Assembly: GCF_024296865.1 (NCBI RefSeq) | Contig: NZ_CP101134.1 | Span: forward strand, 4,092,001 to 4,156,000 | DNA: 64,000 nucleotides | Direction: 5' to 3' | DNA from: Sphingobacterium sp. LZ7M1 | GTDB taxonomy: Bacteria > Bacteroidota > Bacteroidia > Sphingobacteriales > Sphingobacteriaceae | Shown: positions 8,012 through 16,658 of the stretch, piece after piece | Numbering within the stretch: position 1 is the first letter of the stretch | Layout of the letters: every line of letters begins with the position of its first letter | The notes under the pieces: generated by a model | The model's input: only the letters and a program-made list of their open reading frames with translations | Database searches by the model: none | Told to the model about the DNA's origin: nothing | Position numbers and translations under genes: made by a program

Positions 8012-9397
8012 ATGAAAAAGCTTTTTTCCCTCATTGTATCAACTCTTCTTTTCCAGTTTGCTCTTGCCCAACAAGAAGTTTATAAAATCATTTATACCAT
8101 CTCCTTAGATGAGTCTTTCAAGTCCAACATCAAGGAATTGGGACAAGGTGAAAGTGAAGAATTAGAATTGTTTCTAACTCTATTGTCTGAAATGGAAGGT
8201 AAACCACTGATGGAGGCATGGGTCAGTGAGCATCAAAACAAAATCCATAACCTGTACTTTGAACCCACTTTACAACTCAGAGATACAAAAAACAAAACCC
8301 TATTTTTTTTAGATTCATTAGCAAAAAGTTTTTCCAAGGAAGAATATGCTCCCGAGAGTGAATTTAATCTGCGAGTAAACTTAGATTCTGAAAAGACGGA
8401 AATGATCGCTGGATTTCCCAGTAAATTGGCAATTTTAGAATTACAGGATGAATCTAATGCAGGGGAACCTGAAATAGTTGAGGTATGGTATACGGATAAG
8501 ATACCTGCAATTTTTTGGGGTAAATACCAATACCTGGATAAAATACCGGGTCTAGCTCTGAGGGTAAATGCGTTAGGTGCTGCGTATCAGGTGATGGAAA
8601 TATCAAAAACCCAGGTTCCCGATAATTTCTTTGAAGTCCCTTCAGATTATTCCGATGAAGAATTAACGGAAATGGATCTAGGCGATGGAATGACCGCATA
8701 TTACGATTCAACAAGTTTTTTATTTGGCTTAAAAAATCCAAATGGCGAAATCATCACCCAACCGAATTATTTGACAATAGCACCATTTAACAATGGAATA
8801 GCTGTGGCAGTAGACGAAGGAAACTTTGCAGGATTGATCGATGCTAACGGTAAGAACCTGACTGAATTCAAATTTGATAATATCCAGTATGACCCCGTTC
8901 TTAATACTTATCTTTTCTCATTGGAAGGAATGATGAGTGTGATGGATGCAAAAGGAAATAAAATCTGGAACAATGAATTTGAATATATCACTCCTTTCTC
9001 AGCGAATTACACCATTGTAATGACTTCGCTAAAGTTTGGACTTGCAGATCAAAAAGGTAATATCGTATTGCCCTTAGGAGAGAACGTCATCTTAAGTAAT
9101 GACAACAAATACTATGTTTCAGAAAAGGATGGACTATACGAAATATTTCAAATTGAAGGCAATAAACTGATTACTTCAGGAAATTACTATTTAGGATTAT
9201 CCAATGAGGATGACTTATTCATCATATCAAAAGATAGCGAAAACTTCGGATTGATTAATTCAAAAGGTGATACTATTCTTCCTTTGGAATATAGCTATAT
9301 AAATCCTTTTGAAAATGGAAAGGCTATCGTTTTAAAAAATGGTGAATCCGAAGAAAGGGTCATCAATACCAAAGGAAAATTCATTAACAACCCCTAA
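8012..9397 (+). CDS. Exported GLPGLI-like/WG-repeat protein
   Basis: A 461-residue exported protein with signal MKKLFSLIVSTLLFQFALAQ. The first half resembles the GLPGLI family of Bacteroidota: a VEVWYTDKIPA segment followed by DKIPGLAL in the place of the GLPGLI motif. The second half holds WG-type repeats, each with a pattern like GLxDxxGKxL (for example FAGLIDANGKNLTEFKFDNI and FGLINSKGDTILPLEYSYI). Such repeats form small beta modules, probably for binding. The combination in one chain is less usual. The next gene starts 2 bases after its stop. Function is unknown; a periplasmic or surface location is likely. Confidence 0.75.
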   Translation: MKKLFSLIVSTLLFQFALAQQEVYKIIYTISLDESFKSNIKELGQGESEELELFLTLLSEMEGKPLMEAWVSEHQNKIHNLYFEPTLQLRDTKNKTLFFLDSLAKSFSKEEYAPESEFNLRVNLDSEKTEMIAGFPSKLAILELQDESNAGEPEIVEVWYTDKIPAIFWGKYQYLDKIPGLALRVNALGAAYQVMEISKTQVPDNFFEVPSDYSDEELTEMDLGDGMTAYYDSTSFLFGLKNPNGEIITQPNYLTIAPFNNGIAVAVDEGNFAGLIDANGKNLTEFKFDNIQYDPVLNTYLFSLEGMMSVMDAKGNKIWNNEFEYITPFSANYTIVMTSLKFGLADQKGNIVLPLGENVILSNDNKYYVSEKDGLYEIFQIEGNKLITSGNYYLGLSNEDDLFIISKDSENFGLINSKGDTILPLEYSYINPFENGKAIVLKNGESEERVINTKGKFINNP

Positions 9398-9399
9398 AC

Positions 9400-9828
9400 A
9401 TGACTTATCAAATCAACACCCTACATCGAGGGAGATTTATCTGGATATTGCTAGGCTCCCTTTTTGTGGTTGGGTATTTTTTATCACTTAGCACCCTACA
9501 AGAAATCTATAAGATCTTGATCCTATTGTTCTTTATCCCTGCCATCATGTGGGCAGCGGTCCGTTTCAGCAAACAGAACTCTACTTGGGTAATCGATAAG
9601 AGTAACATTAACATTACCAAGTTTGGCCAGGAAATCCAGATCCCCATCGCAGAAATCACCTATCTCAAGAACCATATCCGATCCGGAGGAAACCTTTTAG
9701 CCTTTCATAAAAAGGGAAAAATGAGCACCGTACGGATCTGGAGAAACAAGATTTTTGCCAGCAATGATCAATTCGATCAATTGATCCAAACAATCAAAGA
9801 CCTCGGAATCGAAATCGTCATCGGATAA
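9400..9828 (+). CDS. Small membrane protein with PH-like cytosolic tail
   Basis: A 142-residue protein with two membrane helices near the N-terminus (about residues 13-31 and 36-53) and a soluble tail. The tail contains WVIDKSNINITKFGQEIQIPIAEITYLKNH, a strand-rich pattern like bacterial PH-like domains. It starts 2 bases after the preceding WG-repeat gene and is probably cotranscribed and translationally coupled. No catalytic motif is visible. Function unknown. Confidence 0.65.
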   Translation: MTYQINTLHRGRFIWILLGSLFVVGYFLSLSTLQEIYKILILLFFIPAIMWAAVRFSKQNSTWVIDKSNINITKFGQEIQIPIAEITYLKNHIRSGGNLLAFHKKGKMSTVRIWRNKIFASNDQFDQLIQTIKDLGIEIVIG

Positions 9829-9856
9829 GCCTGTCATTTTCAAATGTTAAATTTTA

Positions 9857-9864
9857 TATATTTG
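9857..9864 (+). promoter_or_regulatory. TAnnTTTG box very close to the M1 peptidase start
   Basis: TATATTTG, an exact -7 consensus, ends only 5 bases before the ATG at 9870. If used, the transcript would start at or almost at the start codon, giving a leaderless mRNA. No good -33 element is visible, so it may be chance in an AT-rich gap. Confidence 0.35.
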
Positions 9865-9869
9865 GCATT

Positions 9870-11738
9870 ATGAATCTAAAAAACACTCTTGGCTTACTAG
9901 TCTTGGCTCTTTGTTCCCTAACATCCTTTGCACAGCGCAAAACGTATTGGGATCAGAAAGTCGATTATACCATGGATATTGATGTCAACGAAAAGACATT
10001 CCAATACGATGGTAAGATGAACCTGAAATACAGCAATAATTCTGGACAAGAATTGAGCAAGGTCTACTTTCACCTCTATTTCAATGCCTTCCAACCTGGA
10101 AGCATGATGGATGAGCGTTTGAAAACCATTCCTGACCCGGATGCAAGGATGGTAACCAATGTTGGTACTAAAGAACAACCTGTTCGTCAAAGCCGTATTT
10201 CTGCCCTGTCACCAGATCAGATCGGATTTCAAAAAATCAAATCGGTAAAATACAATGGTACGGATGTAACCTTCAAAGAAGATGGCACCATCCTCGAGGT
10301 AACCTTGCCTACAGCGATCAAAGATGGCAGTACGGTAGAGTTTGACTTGACATGGCAAGCTCAGGTGCCTGAACAGATCCGCAGAAGCGGTCGTAATTCA
10401 AAAGAAGGTGTAGCATTCTCCATGACCCAATGGTATCCTAAAATGGCCCAATTCGATGAGTTCGGCTGGCACCTGGACGAATACATTGGTCGTGAATTTA
10501 TTGCCCCTTTCGGAAATTTCGATGTTACCATCCATATCAACAAAGATTATGTGATCGGTTCTTCTGGAAAATTACAGAACCCTGCTGAAGTAAAGGGCTA
10601 TGTAAAAAATGCCAAGATCAAAACCAAAAACAATAAGGCTTCTTGGCATTATAAAGCCGAGAATATCCATGATTTTGCTTGGGCAGCAGATCCTAAATTT
10701 GAAGTGGATTCTGCCAAAACAAAATTAGGAACTACTATCTATACGATTTACCTACCTACAGACCAAGAGGTTAAGGATAATTGGAAAACAGCATTAGGAT
10801 TAGCTACGGAATTCTTTGATTTTACCAGTGAGAACTTCGGTGCCTATCCTTGGAAAACCTACTCGATCGTACAAGGTGGTGATGGTGGAATGGAATATGG
10901 AACAGCAACCTTGATCACAGGTGGGAGAAACCTGAAGGGATTGGTTGGCGTTATCTTCCATGAAGCAGCGCACTCTTGGTACCAACAGTTGTTTGGTGTG
11001 AATGAAACAGTCGATGAATGGATGGATGAAGGTTTCACCAGTTATATTGAAGAACTGGCATACACTGAACTGTTTGAAAAACCAAAAGCAAGAGCACTTA
11101 ACCCTATCGGTTCAGCTTATAATTCTTACTATCGCTTGGCTAAATCTGGAAAAGAGGAACCAATGAGTCTATTAGCAGACTATTACAATACCAACTTTGC
11201 CTATAGCATTGAAGCCTATAGTAAAGGTGGAGTATTGGCAGAACAAATGGGCTATATCATTGGAAAGCAAAACTTGCAAAAGACCTTCTTAAATTTCTAT
11301 GATATCTGGAAATTCAAACACCCAACTCCTAATGACTTTAAAAGGGTAGCGGAAGAGACCTCTGGAATCAATTTGAAATGGTATTTCAACTTGTTTATCA
11401 ATACTACGAGAACAATTGACTATGCCATTGCCAATGTTTCTGAAAACAGCATTGAAATCCAAAATAAATCGAACTTGGCTATGCCTATCGACCTATTGGT
11501 AGAATATGAAGATGGAAGCAAGGAACTTTTCTACATCCCATTACGTGAAATGCGCGGTGAAAAACCGGCTGAGCAATATGATATTTACCAAGGTGTAAAG
11601 CGCACGGTCCTTACGGATTGGTTCTGGACAAAACCAACTTATTCAGTGCCAGTTACCAAGAAAGTGAAAAAAGCTTGGATTGACCCTACTCAAAGGCTTG
11701 CTGACATCAACTACGATGACAATGCCTACGGTTTATAA
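9870..11738 (+). CDS. M1-family zinc metallopeptidase (aminopeptidase)
   Basis: A 622-residue secreted aminopeptidase-like enzyme with signal MNLKNTLGLLVLALCSLTSFAQ. The zinc site is H364-E-A-A-H368 with the third ligand Glu387 in the segment VDEWMDEGF, exactly the HExxH-x18-E pattern of clan MA family M1. Upstream, GGDGGMEYGTATLITGG matches the GAMEN-type exopeptidase motif region (here GGMEY). The N-terminal half is the beta-saddle domain. The C-terminus is shorter than in PepN and lacks the long helical domain. It probably trims peptides in the periplasm. It ends shortly before a strong terminator shared with the convergent sulfatase. Confidence 0.92.
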   Translation: MNLKNTLGLLVLALCSLTSFAQRKTYWDQKVDYTMDIDVNEKTFQYDGKMNLKYSNNSGQELSKVYFHLYFNAFQPGSMMDERLKTIPDPDARMVTNVGTKEQPVRQSRISALSPDQIGFQKIKSVKYNGTDVTFKEDGTILEVTLPTAIKDGSTVEFDLTWQAQVPEQIRRSGRNSKEGVAFSMTQWYPKMAQFDEFGWHLDEYIGREFIAPFGNFDVTIHINKDYVIGSSGKLQNPAEVKGYVKNAKIKTKNNKASWHYKAENIHDFAWAADPKFEVDSAKTKLGTTIYTIYLPTDQEVKDNWKTALGLATEFFDFTSENFGAYPWKTYSIVQGGDGGMEYGTATLITGGRNLKGLVGVIFHEAAHSWYQQLFGVNETVDEWMDEGFTSYIEELAYTELFEKPKARALNPIGSAYNSYYRLAKSGKEEPMSLLADYYNTNFAYSIEAYSKGGVLAEQMGYIIGKQNLQKTFLNFYDIWKFKHPTPNDFKRVAEETSGINLKWYFNLFINTTRTIDYAIANVSENSIEIQNKSNLAMPIDLLVEYEDGSKELFYIPLREMRGEKPAEQYDIYQGVKRTVLTDWFWTKPTYSVPVTKKVKKAWIDPTQRLADINYDDNAYGL

Positions 11739-11755
11739 ATATTAAAAAATCTAGC

Positions 11756-11800
11756 AAGTAAAAAGGCTGTTCCCCATGATGGGGAACAGCCTTTTTACTT
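11756..11800. terminator. Strong bidirectional terminator hairpin
   Basis: A perfect 20-bp inverted repeat (arms 11756-11775 and 11781-11800, loop ATGAT) whose arms carry A-rich and T-rich ends, so it gives a U-tract on either strand. It follows the M1 peptidase gene and lies on the 3' side of the convergent sulfatase gene. Confidence 0.85.
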
Positions 11801-11841
11801 AATTTCCATGGTCAGTTTATTAGTAACTTTTCTTTGACCTT

Positions 11842-11903
11842 GTTTTAGTCTCATTCGAGACACATTCCGAATTTTCCGAATATGTCTCGAACAAGACTAA
11901 AAC
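11842..11903. repeat. Long imperfect palindrome, copy A of a dispersed element
   Basis: Arms 11842-11867 and 11878-11903 pair over 26 bases with 3 mismatches around a 10-base centre. The core TTCGAGACACATT ... CGAAnnTGTCTCGAA recurs near 44793-44832. It lies between convergent genes, next to a normal terminator, and so is not needed for termination. It looks like a REP-type or miniature mobile palindrome. Confidence 0.65.
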
Positions 11904-11952
11904 GAATCTCGAAGCCCATGCCAAAATTTTTGAACTTCAGGCTCAACAAATA

Positions 11953-13467
11953 TTATTTCAGTACTTTTTCCAACAGTTCCTTTAACTCTGCGACTGCTTT
12001 TGGATTTTGTTTAGCGATATTATCTTTTTCTCCCGGATCTTTTGACAGATCATATAATTGATCTTCGGGATGATTGCCCAGTTCAGTTCCGGTCAGTTCA
12101 TTGAAAGCTCTCCCCTTGCTAGGCTTGATGTATTTCAAATTTTCTTTTGTAATAGAGAAGGTTCCTGCAGATTGAACAAGGAATTCCCTTCCTTTTTTAT
12201 CATTCCCGATAAATGCATTCCAGATATTCTCACTATCCAATTCGTCTTGATTGGACAACGGTTTTTTAAAGAAATTGGCAAAACTGGAAAGAAGATCCAT
12301 CTGACAGACTAAAGCGTCTGACACCTGCTGTTTCTTGATGCCTTTTGGCCAGCTGATAATAAAGGGAACACGGGTACCTCCTTCAAAAGCCGAATATTTA
12401 CCTCCTCTGTATGGACCAAATGGATTATGTCCATTCAGCTGGGTCACTGCTCCGTCTACATAGCCGTCGTCCAATACGGCCCCATTATCACTGGTAAAGA
12501 TAATGATCGTGTTTTCATAGATCCCCTTATCCTTTAAAGCTTGGACTATCTCGCCTACGGTATGGTCCAATTGTAGGATCGCATCGCCTCTGTAACCTAA
12601 GCCACTCTTCCCCTTGAACATGGTAGAAGGCATTCTTGGGACATGAGGTTCGGTAGCATGGTAGCTCAAGAAGAATGGTTTCCTGGCATTTTCACGGATA
12701 TATTGAATGGTCTTATCGGCAAAAGTCATGGTTACTTCCTCATCCACCCATCTGGCCTGCAGGCCGCCAGTCATCCAGCCTATCCTTCCAATTCCATTGA
12801 TAATGGTTTGGTTATGTCCATGGTTGGGACTAGCTTTCATTTTTAATAGTTCCGGATTTTCAAGCCCTGTCGGTTCGTTTCCGATCTTCTGTTTATAGGA
12901 AACCTCAATGGGATCATTTGGATCCACCCCTACCACGCGATGCCCTTCCAAGAAAACGGTTGGGACACGATCTGCCGTCGCAGGGAAGATATAGGAGTAA
13001 TTGTAGCCTACTTCCAATGGTCCTGGTTTTATACTTTCATTCCAGTTCTTTTCAACCTGAGAGCCTAATCCTAAATGCCATTTCCCGATTATTGCTGTTT
13101 CATAGCCCTGTTGTCTAAAGAGCTCTGGCAAGGTCATCTGCCCCTGATCGATAATCAGGGCAGCATCCCCGGGCAATACCCCTGTTCCGGTTTTTCGGAA
13201 TGGATATTTGCCTGTCATCAGGGAATATCTAGAAGGTGTACAGGTTGCAGCAGAGGAATGTCCATTGGTAAACCGGATGCCCTGATTAGCTAGTGCATCA
13301 ATATTGGGGGTTTTGATTTTCGTTGCCCCATAGATGCTCAAATCTCCATAGCCTAAGTCATCTGCATAGATCATGACTACATTCGGTTTCTGTTGGCCGA
13401 AACTCAATAAAGGGAGGAATAATAGCAAGAATAAAGCTTGGTTAAGCTTTAAATAAAGGATTTTCAT
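11953..13467 (-). CDS. Secreted arylsulfatase-like sulfatase
   Basis: A 504-residue type I sulfatase with an N-terminal signal ending near LLPLLSFGQQ. The formylglycine signature is C76-T-P-S-R followed by YSLMTGKYPFR. Metal-site residues are seen in VVMIYADDLGYGD and TSDNGAVLDDG. WHLGLGSQ gives the conserved Lys-Trp-His segment. It belongs to a different subfamily from the two tandem sulfatases: it has arylsulfatase-A-like GDLSIYGATKIKTPNID and HNPFGPYRGGKYSAFEGGTRVPFIISWP. It stands alone as a single gene between terminators. It likely works on a sulfated sugar in the periplasm together with the GH92 enzyme upstream, though that link is only by proximity. Confidence 0.93.
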   Translation of the reverse strand: MKILYLKLNQALFLLLFLPLLSFGQQKPNVVMIYADDLGYGDLSIYGATKIKTPNIDALANQGIRFTNGHSSAATCTPSRYSLMTGKYPFRKTGTGVLPGDAALIIDQGQMTLPELFRQQGYETAIIGKWHLGLGSQVEKNWNESIKPGPLEVGYNYSYIFPATADRVPTVFLEGHRVVGVDPNDPIEVSYKQKIGNEPTGLENPELLKMKASPNHGHNQTIINGIGRIGWMTGGLQARWVDEEVTMTFADKTIQYIRENARKPFFLSYHATEPHVPRMPSTMFKGKSGLGYRGDAILQLDHTVGEIVQALKDKGIYENTIIIFTSDNGAVLDDGYVDGAVTQLNGHNPFGPYRGGKYSAFEGGTRVPFIISWPKGIKKQQVSDALVCQMDLLSSFANFFKKPLSNQDELDSENIWNAFIGNDKKGREFLVQSAGTFSITKENLKYIKPSKGRAFNELTGTELGNHPEDQLYDLSKDPGEKDNIAKQNPKAVAELKELLEKVLK

Positions 13468-13541
13468 AGAAATGATTGGGTTTAGAATATACCCGAATAT
13501 ACAGATTTTATTGAAATGAGCAGAAAAGGGGGGAAATAATG

Positions 13542-13567
13542 AAGGCTGCCCGTGATGAGGCAGCCTT
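13542..13567 (-). terminator. Terminator after GH92 gene
   Basis: Inverted repeat AAGGCTGCC / GGCAGCCTT with an 8-base loop, in the 120-base gap between the GH92 gene end and the sulfatase start on the minus strand. On the plus strand it is followed by a T-run, so it may act in both directions. Confidence 0.65.
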
Positions 13568-13588
13568 TCAGTTTTTTCTAATTGTGTA

Positions 13589-15844
13589 TTAATTACCGGT
13601 ACCCCAGTTTCTATTGGCTTTTTCGCCCATGACGAATTCTAGGACTCCACCATTTAAAATATCTTTATGGGAGATCTCGGCTTTATTTAAGATTTTGCCA
13701 TTTAATTTAGCAGACTGTATATATTTAAATCTATCCGAAGCATTTTTTGCAATGACCGTAAAGGTCTTTCCGTTTTCCAATTGGATGACTGCCTTTTCAA
13801 AGAATGGCGAACCGATGCTATACATTCCAGAGCCTGGAGTAACCGGATAGAAACCCAGTTGGGAGAACACGACAAAAGAGGAAAGTCCACCTCCATCTTC
13901 ATCTCCTGGAACCCCCATGAGGTCATTGCGGAACCATTGCTTGATCAAGGTCTTGATTCTCTTTTGGGTCTTCCAAGGTTGACCAGCATAATTGTACAAG
14001 TAAGGGATATGTAGAGATGGTTCGTTTGCCATGGAAAACTGCCCAACGTTTCCGGTGTGATCCGGTAATTGCTGGTAAAAATCAAATTTGGACTTGCCTA
14101 AAGGCTGTACAAACATTTCATCCAGATAGTTGACGAATTGTTCATTTCCTCCCATCAGATTGATCAAATCAGGGATATTGTGCTGAACATCCCAACGATA
14201 GATCCAAGCATTGTTCTCTCCATAATATTCCCTAGCGCCTTGGCCTCCTGAAAACACATAATCGAATGGTTCCAAGAATTTCCCTTTCTCATCTTTAGGG
14301 TGGAAGAATTTTGTTTCTTGGTTGAATAGGTTCCTATAATTGAAAGACTGTTTCATAAATTTCTCATAGTCTTCTGTCTTACCTAAATGTTTAGCCAGTT
14401 GCGCCAAACACCAAAGGTCATACGAAGTACCTAAAGTAACGGCCACTGGTTGACGGCGCTCGAAACTATGTACCTCTGGATAGGTTTCCTTTTCACCAGG
14501 ATGCAGAGCTGGGATATAACCTTTTTCAAAGAAAAATTGATCCATCTTACCAGCAGGTTTACCTGACCATGGAGCCAAAGTCTTTTCTGTAATAGCACCT
14601 TTTGCAGCTCGGTAAGCTTCTTCAACATTGAATGAACGGACACCTTTCTCGTAAGCATCTAAGAGTGCCGCTACCCCGTGGTTGGAGTTCATTCTGCGAC
14701 TATCGCCAGTGATCTCAGGGAAAGTAGGCAACCAGAAGTTAGGCATCTGTTCTGACATGCGAACGAATGATTGCAGGATATTGCCTTCCTTCTTGGTATC
14801 GATCAAGACATTGAGAGGATGGTGGGCACGATATGAATCCCAAATCCAGTCATCTGTAAAGAATGGGACTCCCTCATCTGAATGGACCTTGCCGTCAAAG
14901 GCACTGAAGTAGCGACCATCTTCAGAAATATTGACTGGTCTTTCAAAGGTTCTGTAAAGGGAAGTATAAAAAATGTTCTTATCATTTTCATTTTTCCCTT
15001 CCACCTTCAATTTACCAAGGGCCTTATTCCAGGTTGCTTTTCCATCTGTCTTCACTTTTTCCAAATCGAAGTTCTTGATTTCACGGTTTAGGTTTGCTTT
15101 AGCCTGAGCTGCATCGATAAAGGAAATACCATAACGAACTTTTAAAGTCTTAGCCGCTGTTGGGAATGTCAAGACTAAATTCGCCTGATCGCCTGAGGCT
15201 TCAGTGGACTTGCTGACCTGACCATTGTTTAAGCTACCAACTTCGGTAGGTTTTTGGTCAAATTCTGCATAGATATAGACCTTTGTATTGTTCCCGATAT
15301 CCTGACTTCCAGATACACCGTTTCCATCCCATTTCACATCGCCCTTGCGAGAATTAAAGATCAGTTGTGGCTGCCCTGTTTTTTCAAAGCCCAATTCATA
15401 GATTGCGGCCTGATGGGAAACAGCAAAGTCAACCTGAATATTATCCTCATCCAAATAAACGGAATAGCTATATGGATTGATGATTTCCTGATCATAGCTA
15501 TAGTTCAATACCGGTTTTAAACCTCGGGTTCCCGAGACAATTGGGCTCAGGTTAAAGGCAGAGCTTCCGCGGTGACTGGTGACGATCAAAGGAAGGCCTT
15601 TGATGCGATCCGAGGTATAGTCAGCCCTTTCAGGATAGACACGTAACAGGGAATTTGGTAAATGAACGGTTGGGTAAGTTGGCACCAACAGGTGGGAAAT
15701 ATTTCCCATATAAGGATTGACATAATCTACCTCTGACTTTTGGGCCTGGGCTTGGGTTGCAGAGATAAAAATCATTGCCATGGCTGCAAAGCTCTTCCCT
15801 TTGCTCCAAATTTTCCCAATTCGCGGAATTTGACTCTTGAACAT
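13589..15844 (-). CDS. GH92-family glycosidase (exo-alpha-mannosidase)
   Basis: A 751-residue secreted glycoside hydrolase. The N-terminal beta-sandwich domain begins VDYVNPYMGNISH. The catalytic (alpha/alpha)6 domain contains TDDWIWDSYRAHHPLNVLID and, near the C-terminus, the GH92 hallmarks NEPSLHIPYLYNYAGQPWKTQ and VPGDEDGGGLSSFVVFSQLGFYPVTPGSGMYSIGSPFFEKA. GH92 enzymes are calcium-dependent exo-alpha-mannosidases that act on N-glycans and mannans. The signal is long; a Met at residue 22 (MAMIFISATQAQAQ) could be an alternative start. Usual motifs read VNPFIGTG; here it is VNPYMGNIS, a modest divergence. Mannosidase activity is inferred from family. Confidence 0.9.
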   Translation of the reverse strand: MFKSQIPRIGKIWSKGKSFAAMAMIFISATQAQAQKSEVDYVNPYMGNISHLLVPTYPTVHLPNSLLRVYPERADYTSDRIKGLPLIVTSHRGSSAFNLSPIVSGTRGLKPVLNYSYDQEIINPYSYSVYLDEDNIQVDFAVSHQAAIYELGFEKTGQPQLIFNSRKGDVKWDGNGVSGSQDIGNNTKVYIYAEFDQKPTEVGSLNNGQVSKSTEASGDQANLVLTFPTAAKTLKVRYGISFIDAAQAKANLNREIKNFDLEKVKTDGKATWNKALGKLKVEGKNENDKNIFYTSLYRTFERPVNISEDGRYFSAFDGKVHSDEGVPFFTDDWIWDSYRAHHPLNVLIDTKKEGNILQSFVRMSEQMPNFWLPTFPEITGDSRRMNSNHGVAALLDAYEKGVRSFNVEEAYRAAKGAITEKTLAPWSGKPAGKMDQFFFEKGYIPALHPGEKETYPEVHSFERRQPVAVTLGTSYDLWCLAQLAKHLGKTEDYEKFMKQSFNYRNLFNQETKFFHPKDEKGKFLEPFDYVFSGGQGAREYYGENNAWIYRWDVQHNIPDLINLMGGNEQFVNYLDEMFVQPLGKSKFDFYQQLPDHTGNVGQFSMANEPSLHIPYLYNYAGQPWKTQKRIKTLIKQWFRNDLMGVPGDEDGGGLSSFVVFSQLGFYPVTPGSGMYSIGSPFFEKAVIQLENGKTFTVIAKNASDRFKYIQSAKLNGKILNKAEISHKDILNGGVLEFVMGEKANRNWGTGN

Positions 15845-16021
15845 AGTGATCTAGTAATGTAATCTGAAAAAACACCGTTTACTGTTATACCGACTTCGAA
15901 ATAAGCATTAGATTGATTGGTTTACAACAGGTCCACTATCAAATTTAATAAAAAAAATTACAAAAAAGATAGGTAGTAAAAAGGTTTTAGCTAATAATTT
16001 AGGGAATAATAACCCATAAAA

Positions 16022-16049
16022 AAACGCCTATGCGAGGGCATGGGCGTTT
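16022..16049 (-). terminator. Terminator after GNAT gene
   Basis: Twelve-base arms AAACGCCTATGC / GCATGGGCGTTT with one wobble pair and a 4-base loop; on the minus strand the stem is followed by an A/T-rich run. It lies just past the stop of the acetyltransferase gene. Confidence 0.75.
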
Positions 16050-16066
16050 CCAGTATTTTTAAGCGA

Positions 16067-16621
16067 TTATTTAATCTGCATATGTTCCAGATGTTTTCCC
16101 ATCAACCATTTTTCGCCGACCACTTGGAAGCCTAGACGTTCATATAGTTTTTTAGCTTTCGGGTTATCATCATCGACCAATAAGCCTAATACCGTTTTAT
16201 TCTTCGTAACATATTCCCCGATCAGGAATTCAATAATTTTCGATCCCAAACCTTTACCCTGTTGATTGGGATTGACCCCGATGCAATCAATATAGAATTC
16301 GCCTGCTTGTGTTTCGTCTTCAGGGTTGAAATCACGTTGGAATTGGGTTTCTACATACTGTGCAACCGGCTTTCTTAATTCATGCAATTTTGAACCGTCA
16401 TAAATGAGGGCAGTTGCCACAACTTCTCCGGCCTCTTCGATGACCCAATTATTATTATAGGAATATTGGTTGCCTTCTTGTCTTACCAATTCTGTCAAAA
16501 AATGCAAGGCTTGCTGCTGGTCTCTTTTTCCAATAAAACGGTAGGCAATCTCTTCCATGGCCAACAATAAATAACTTGCTATTTGTTCCGAATCCTGCTT
16601 TAATCCTCTTCTAATAATCAT
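16067..16621 (-). CDS. GNAT-family N-acetyltransferase
   Basis: A 184-residue acetyl-CoA-dependent acetyltransferase. The acetyl-CoA loop is in IDCIGVNPNQQGKGLGSKIIEFLIGE (Q/RxxGxG/A pattern QQGKGLG), and the C-terminal NPKAKKLYERLGFQVVGE is typical of the fold's last helix and strand. The frame stays open upstream to 16774, but that would overlap the preceding gene; the ATG at 16621 starts the domain naturally (MIIRRGLKQDSEQIA). It follows a gene for an exported protein on the same strand by 37 bases. Substrate unknown. Confidence 0.88.
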   Translation of the reverse strand: MIIRRGLKQDSEQIASYLLLAMEEIAYRFIGKRDQQQALHFLTELVRQEGNQYSYNNNWVIEEAGEVVATALIYDGSKLHELRKPVAQYVETQFQRDFNPEDETQAGEFYIDCIGVNPNQQGKGLGSKIIEFLIGEYVTKNKTVLGLLVDDDNPKAKKLYERLGFQVVGEKWLMGKHLEHMQIK

Positions 16622-16658
16622 TGTTAAAATAATATTTTGCCCTAAGATAAAAATTAAT

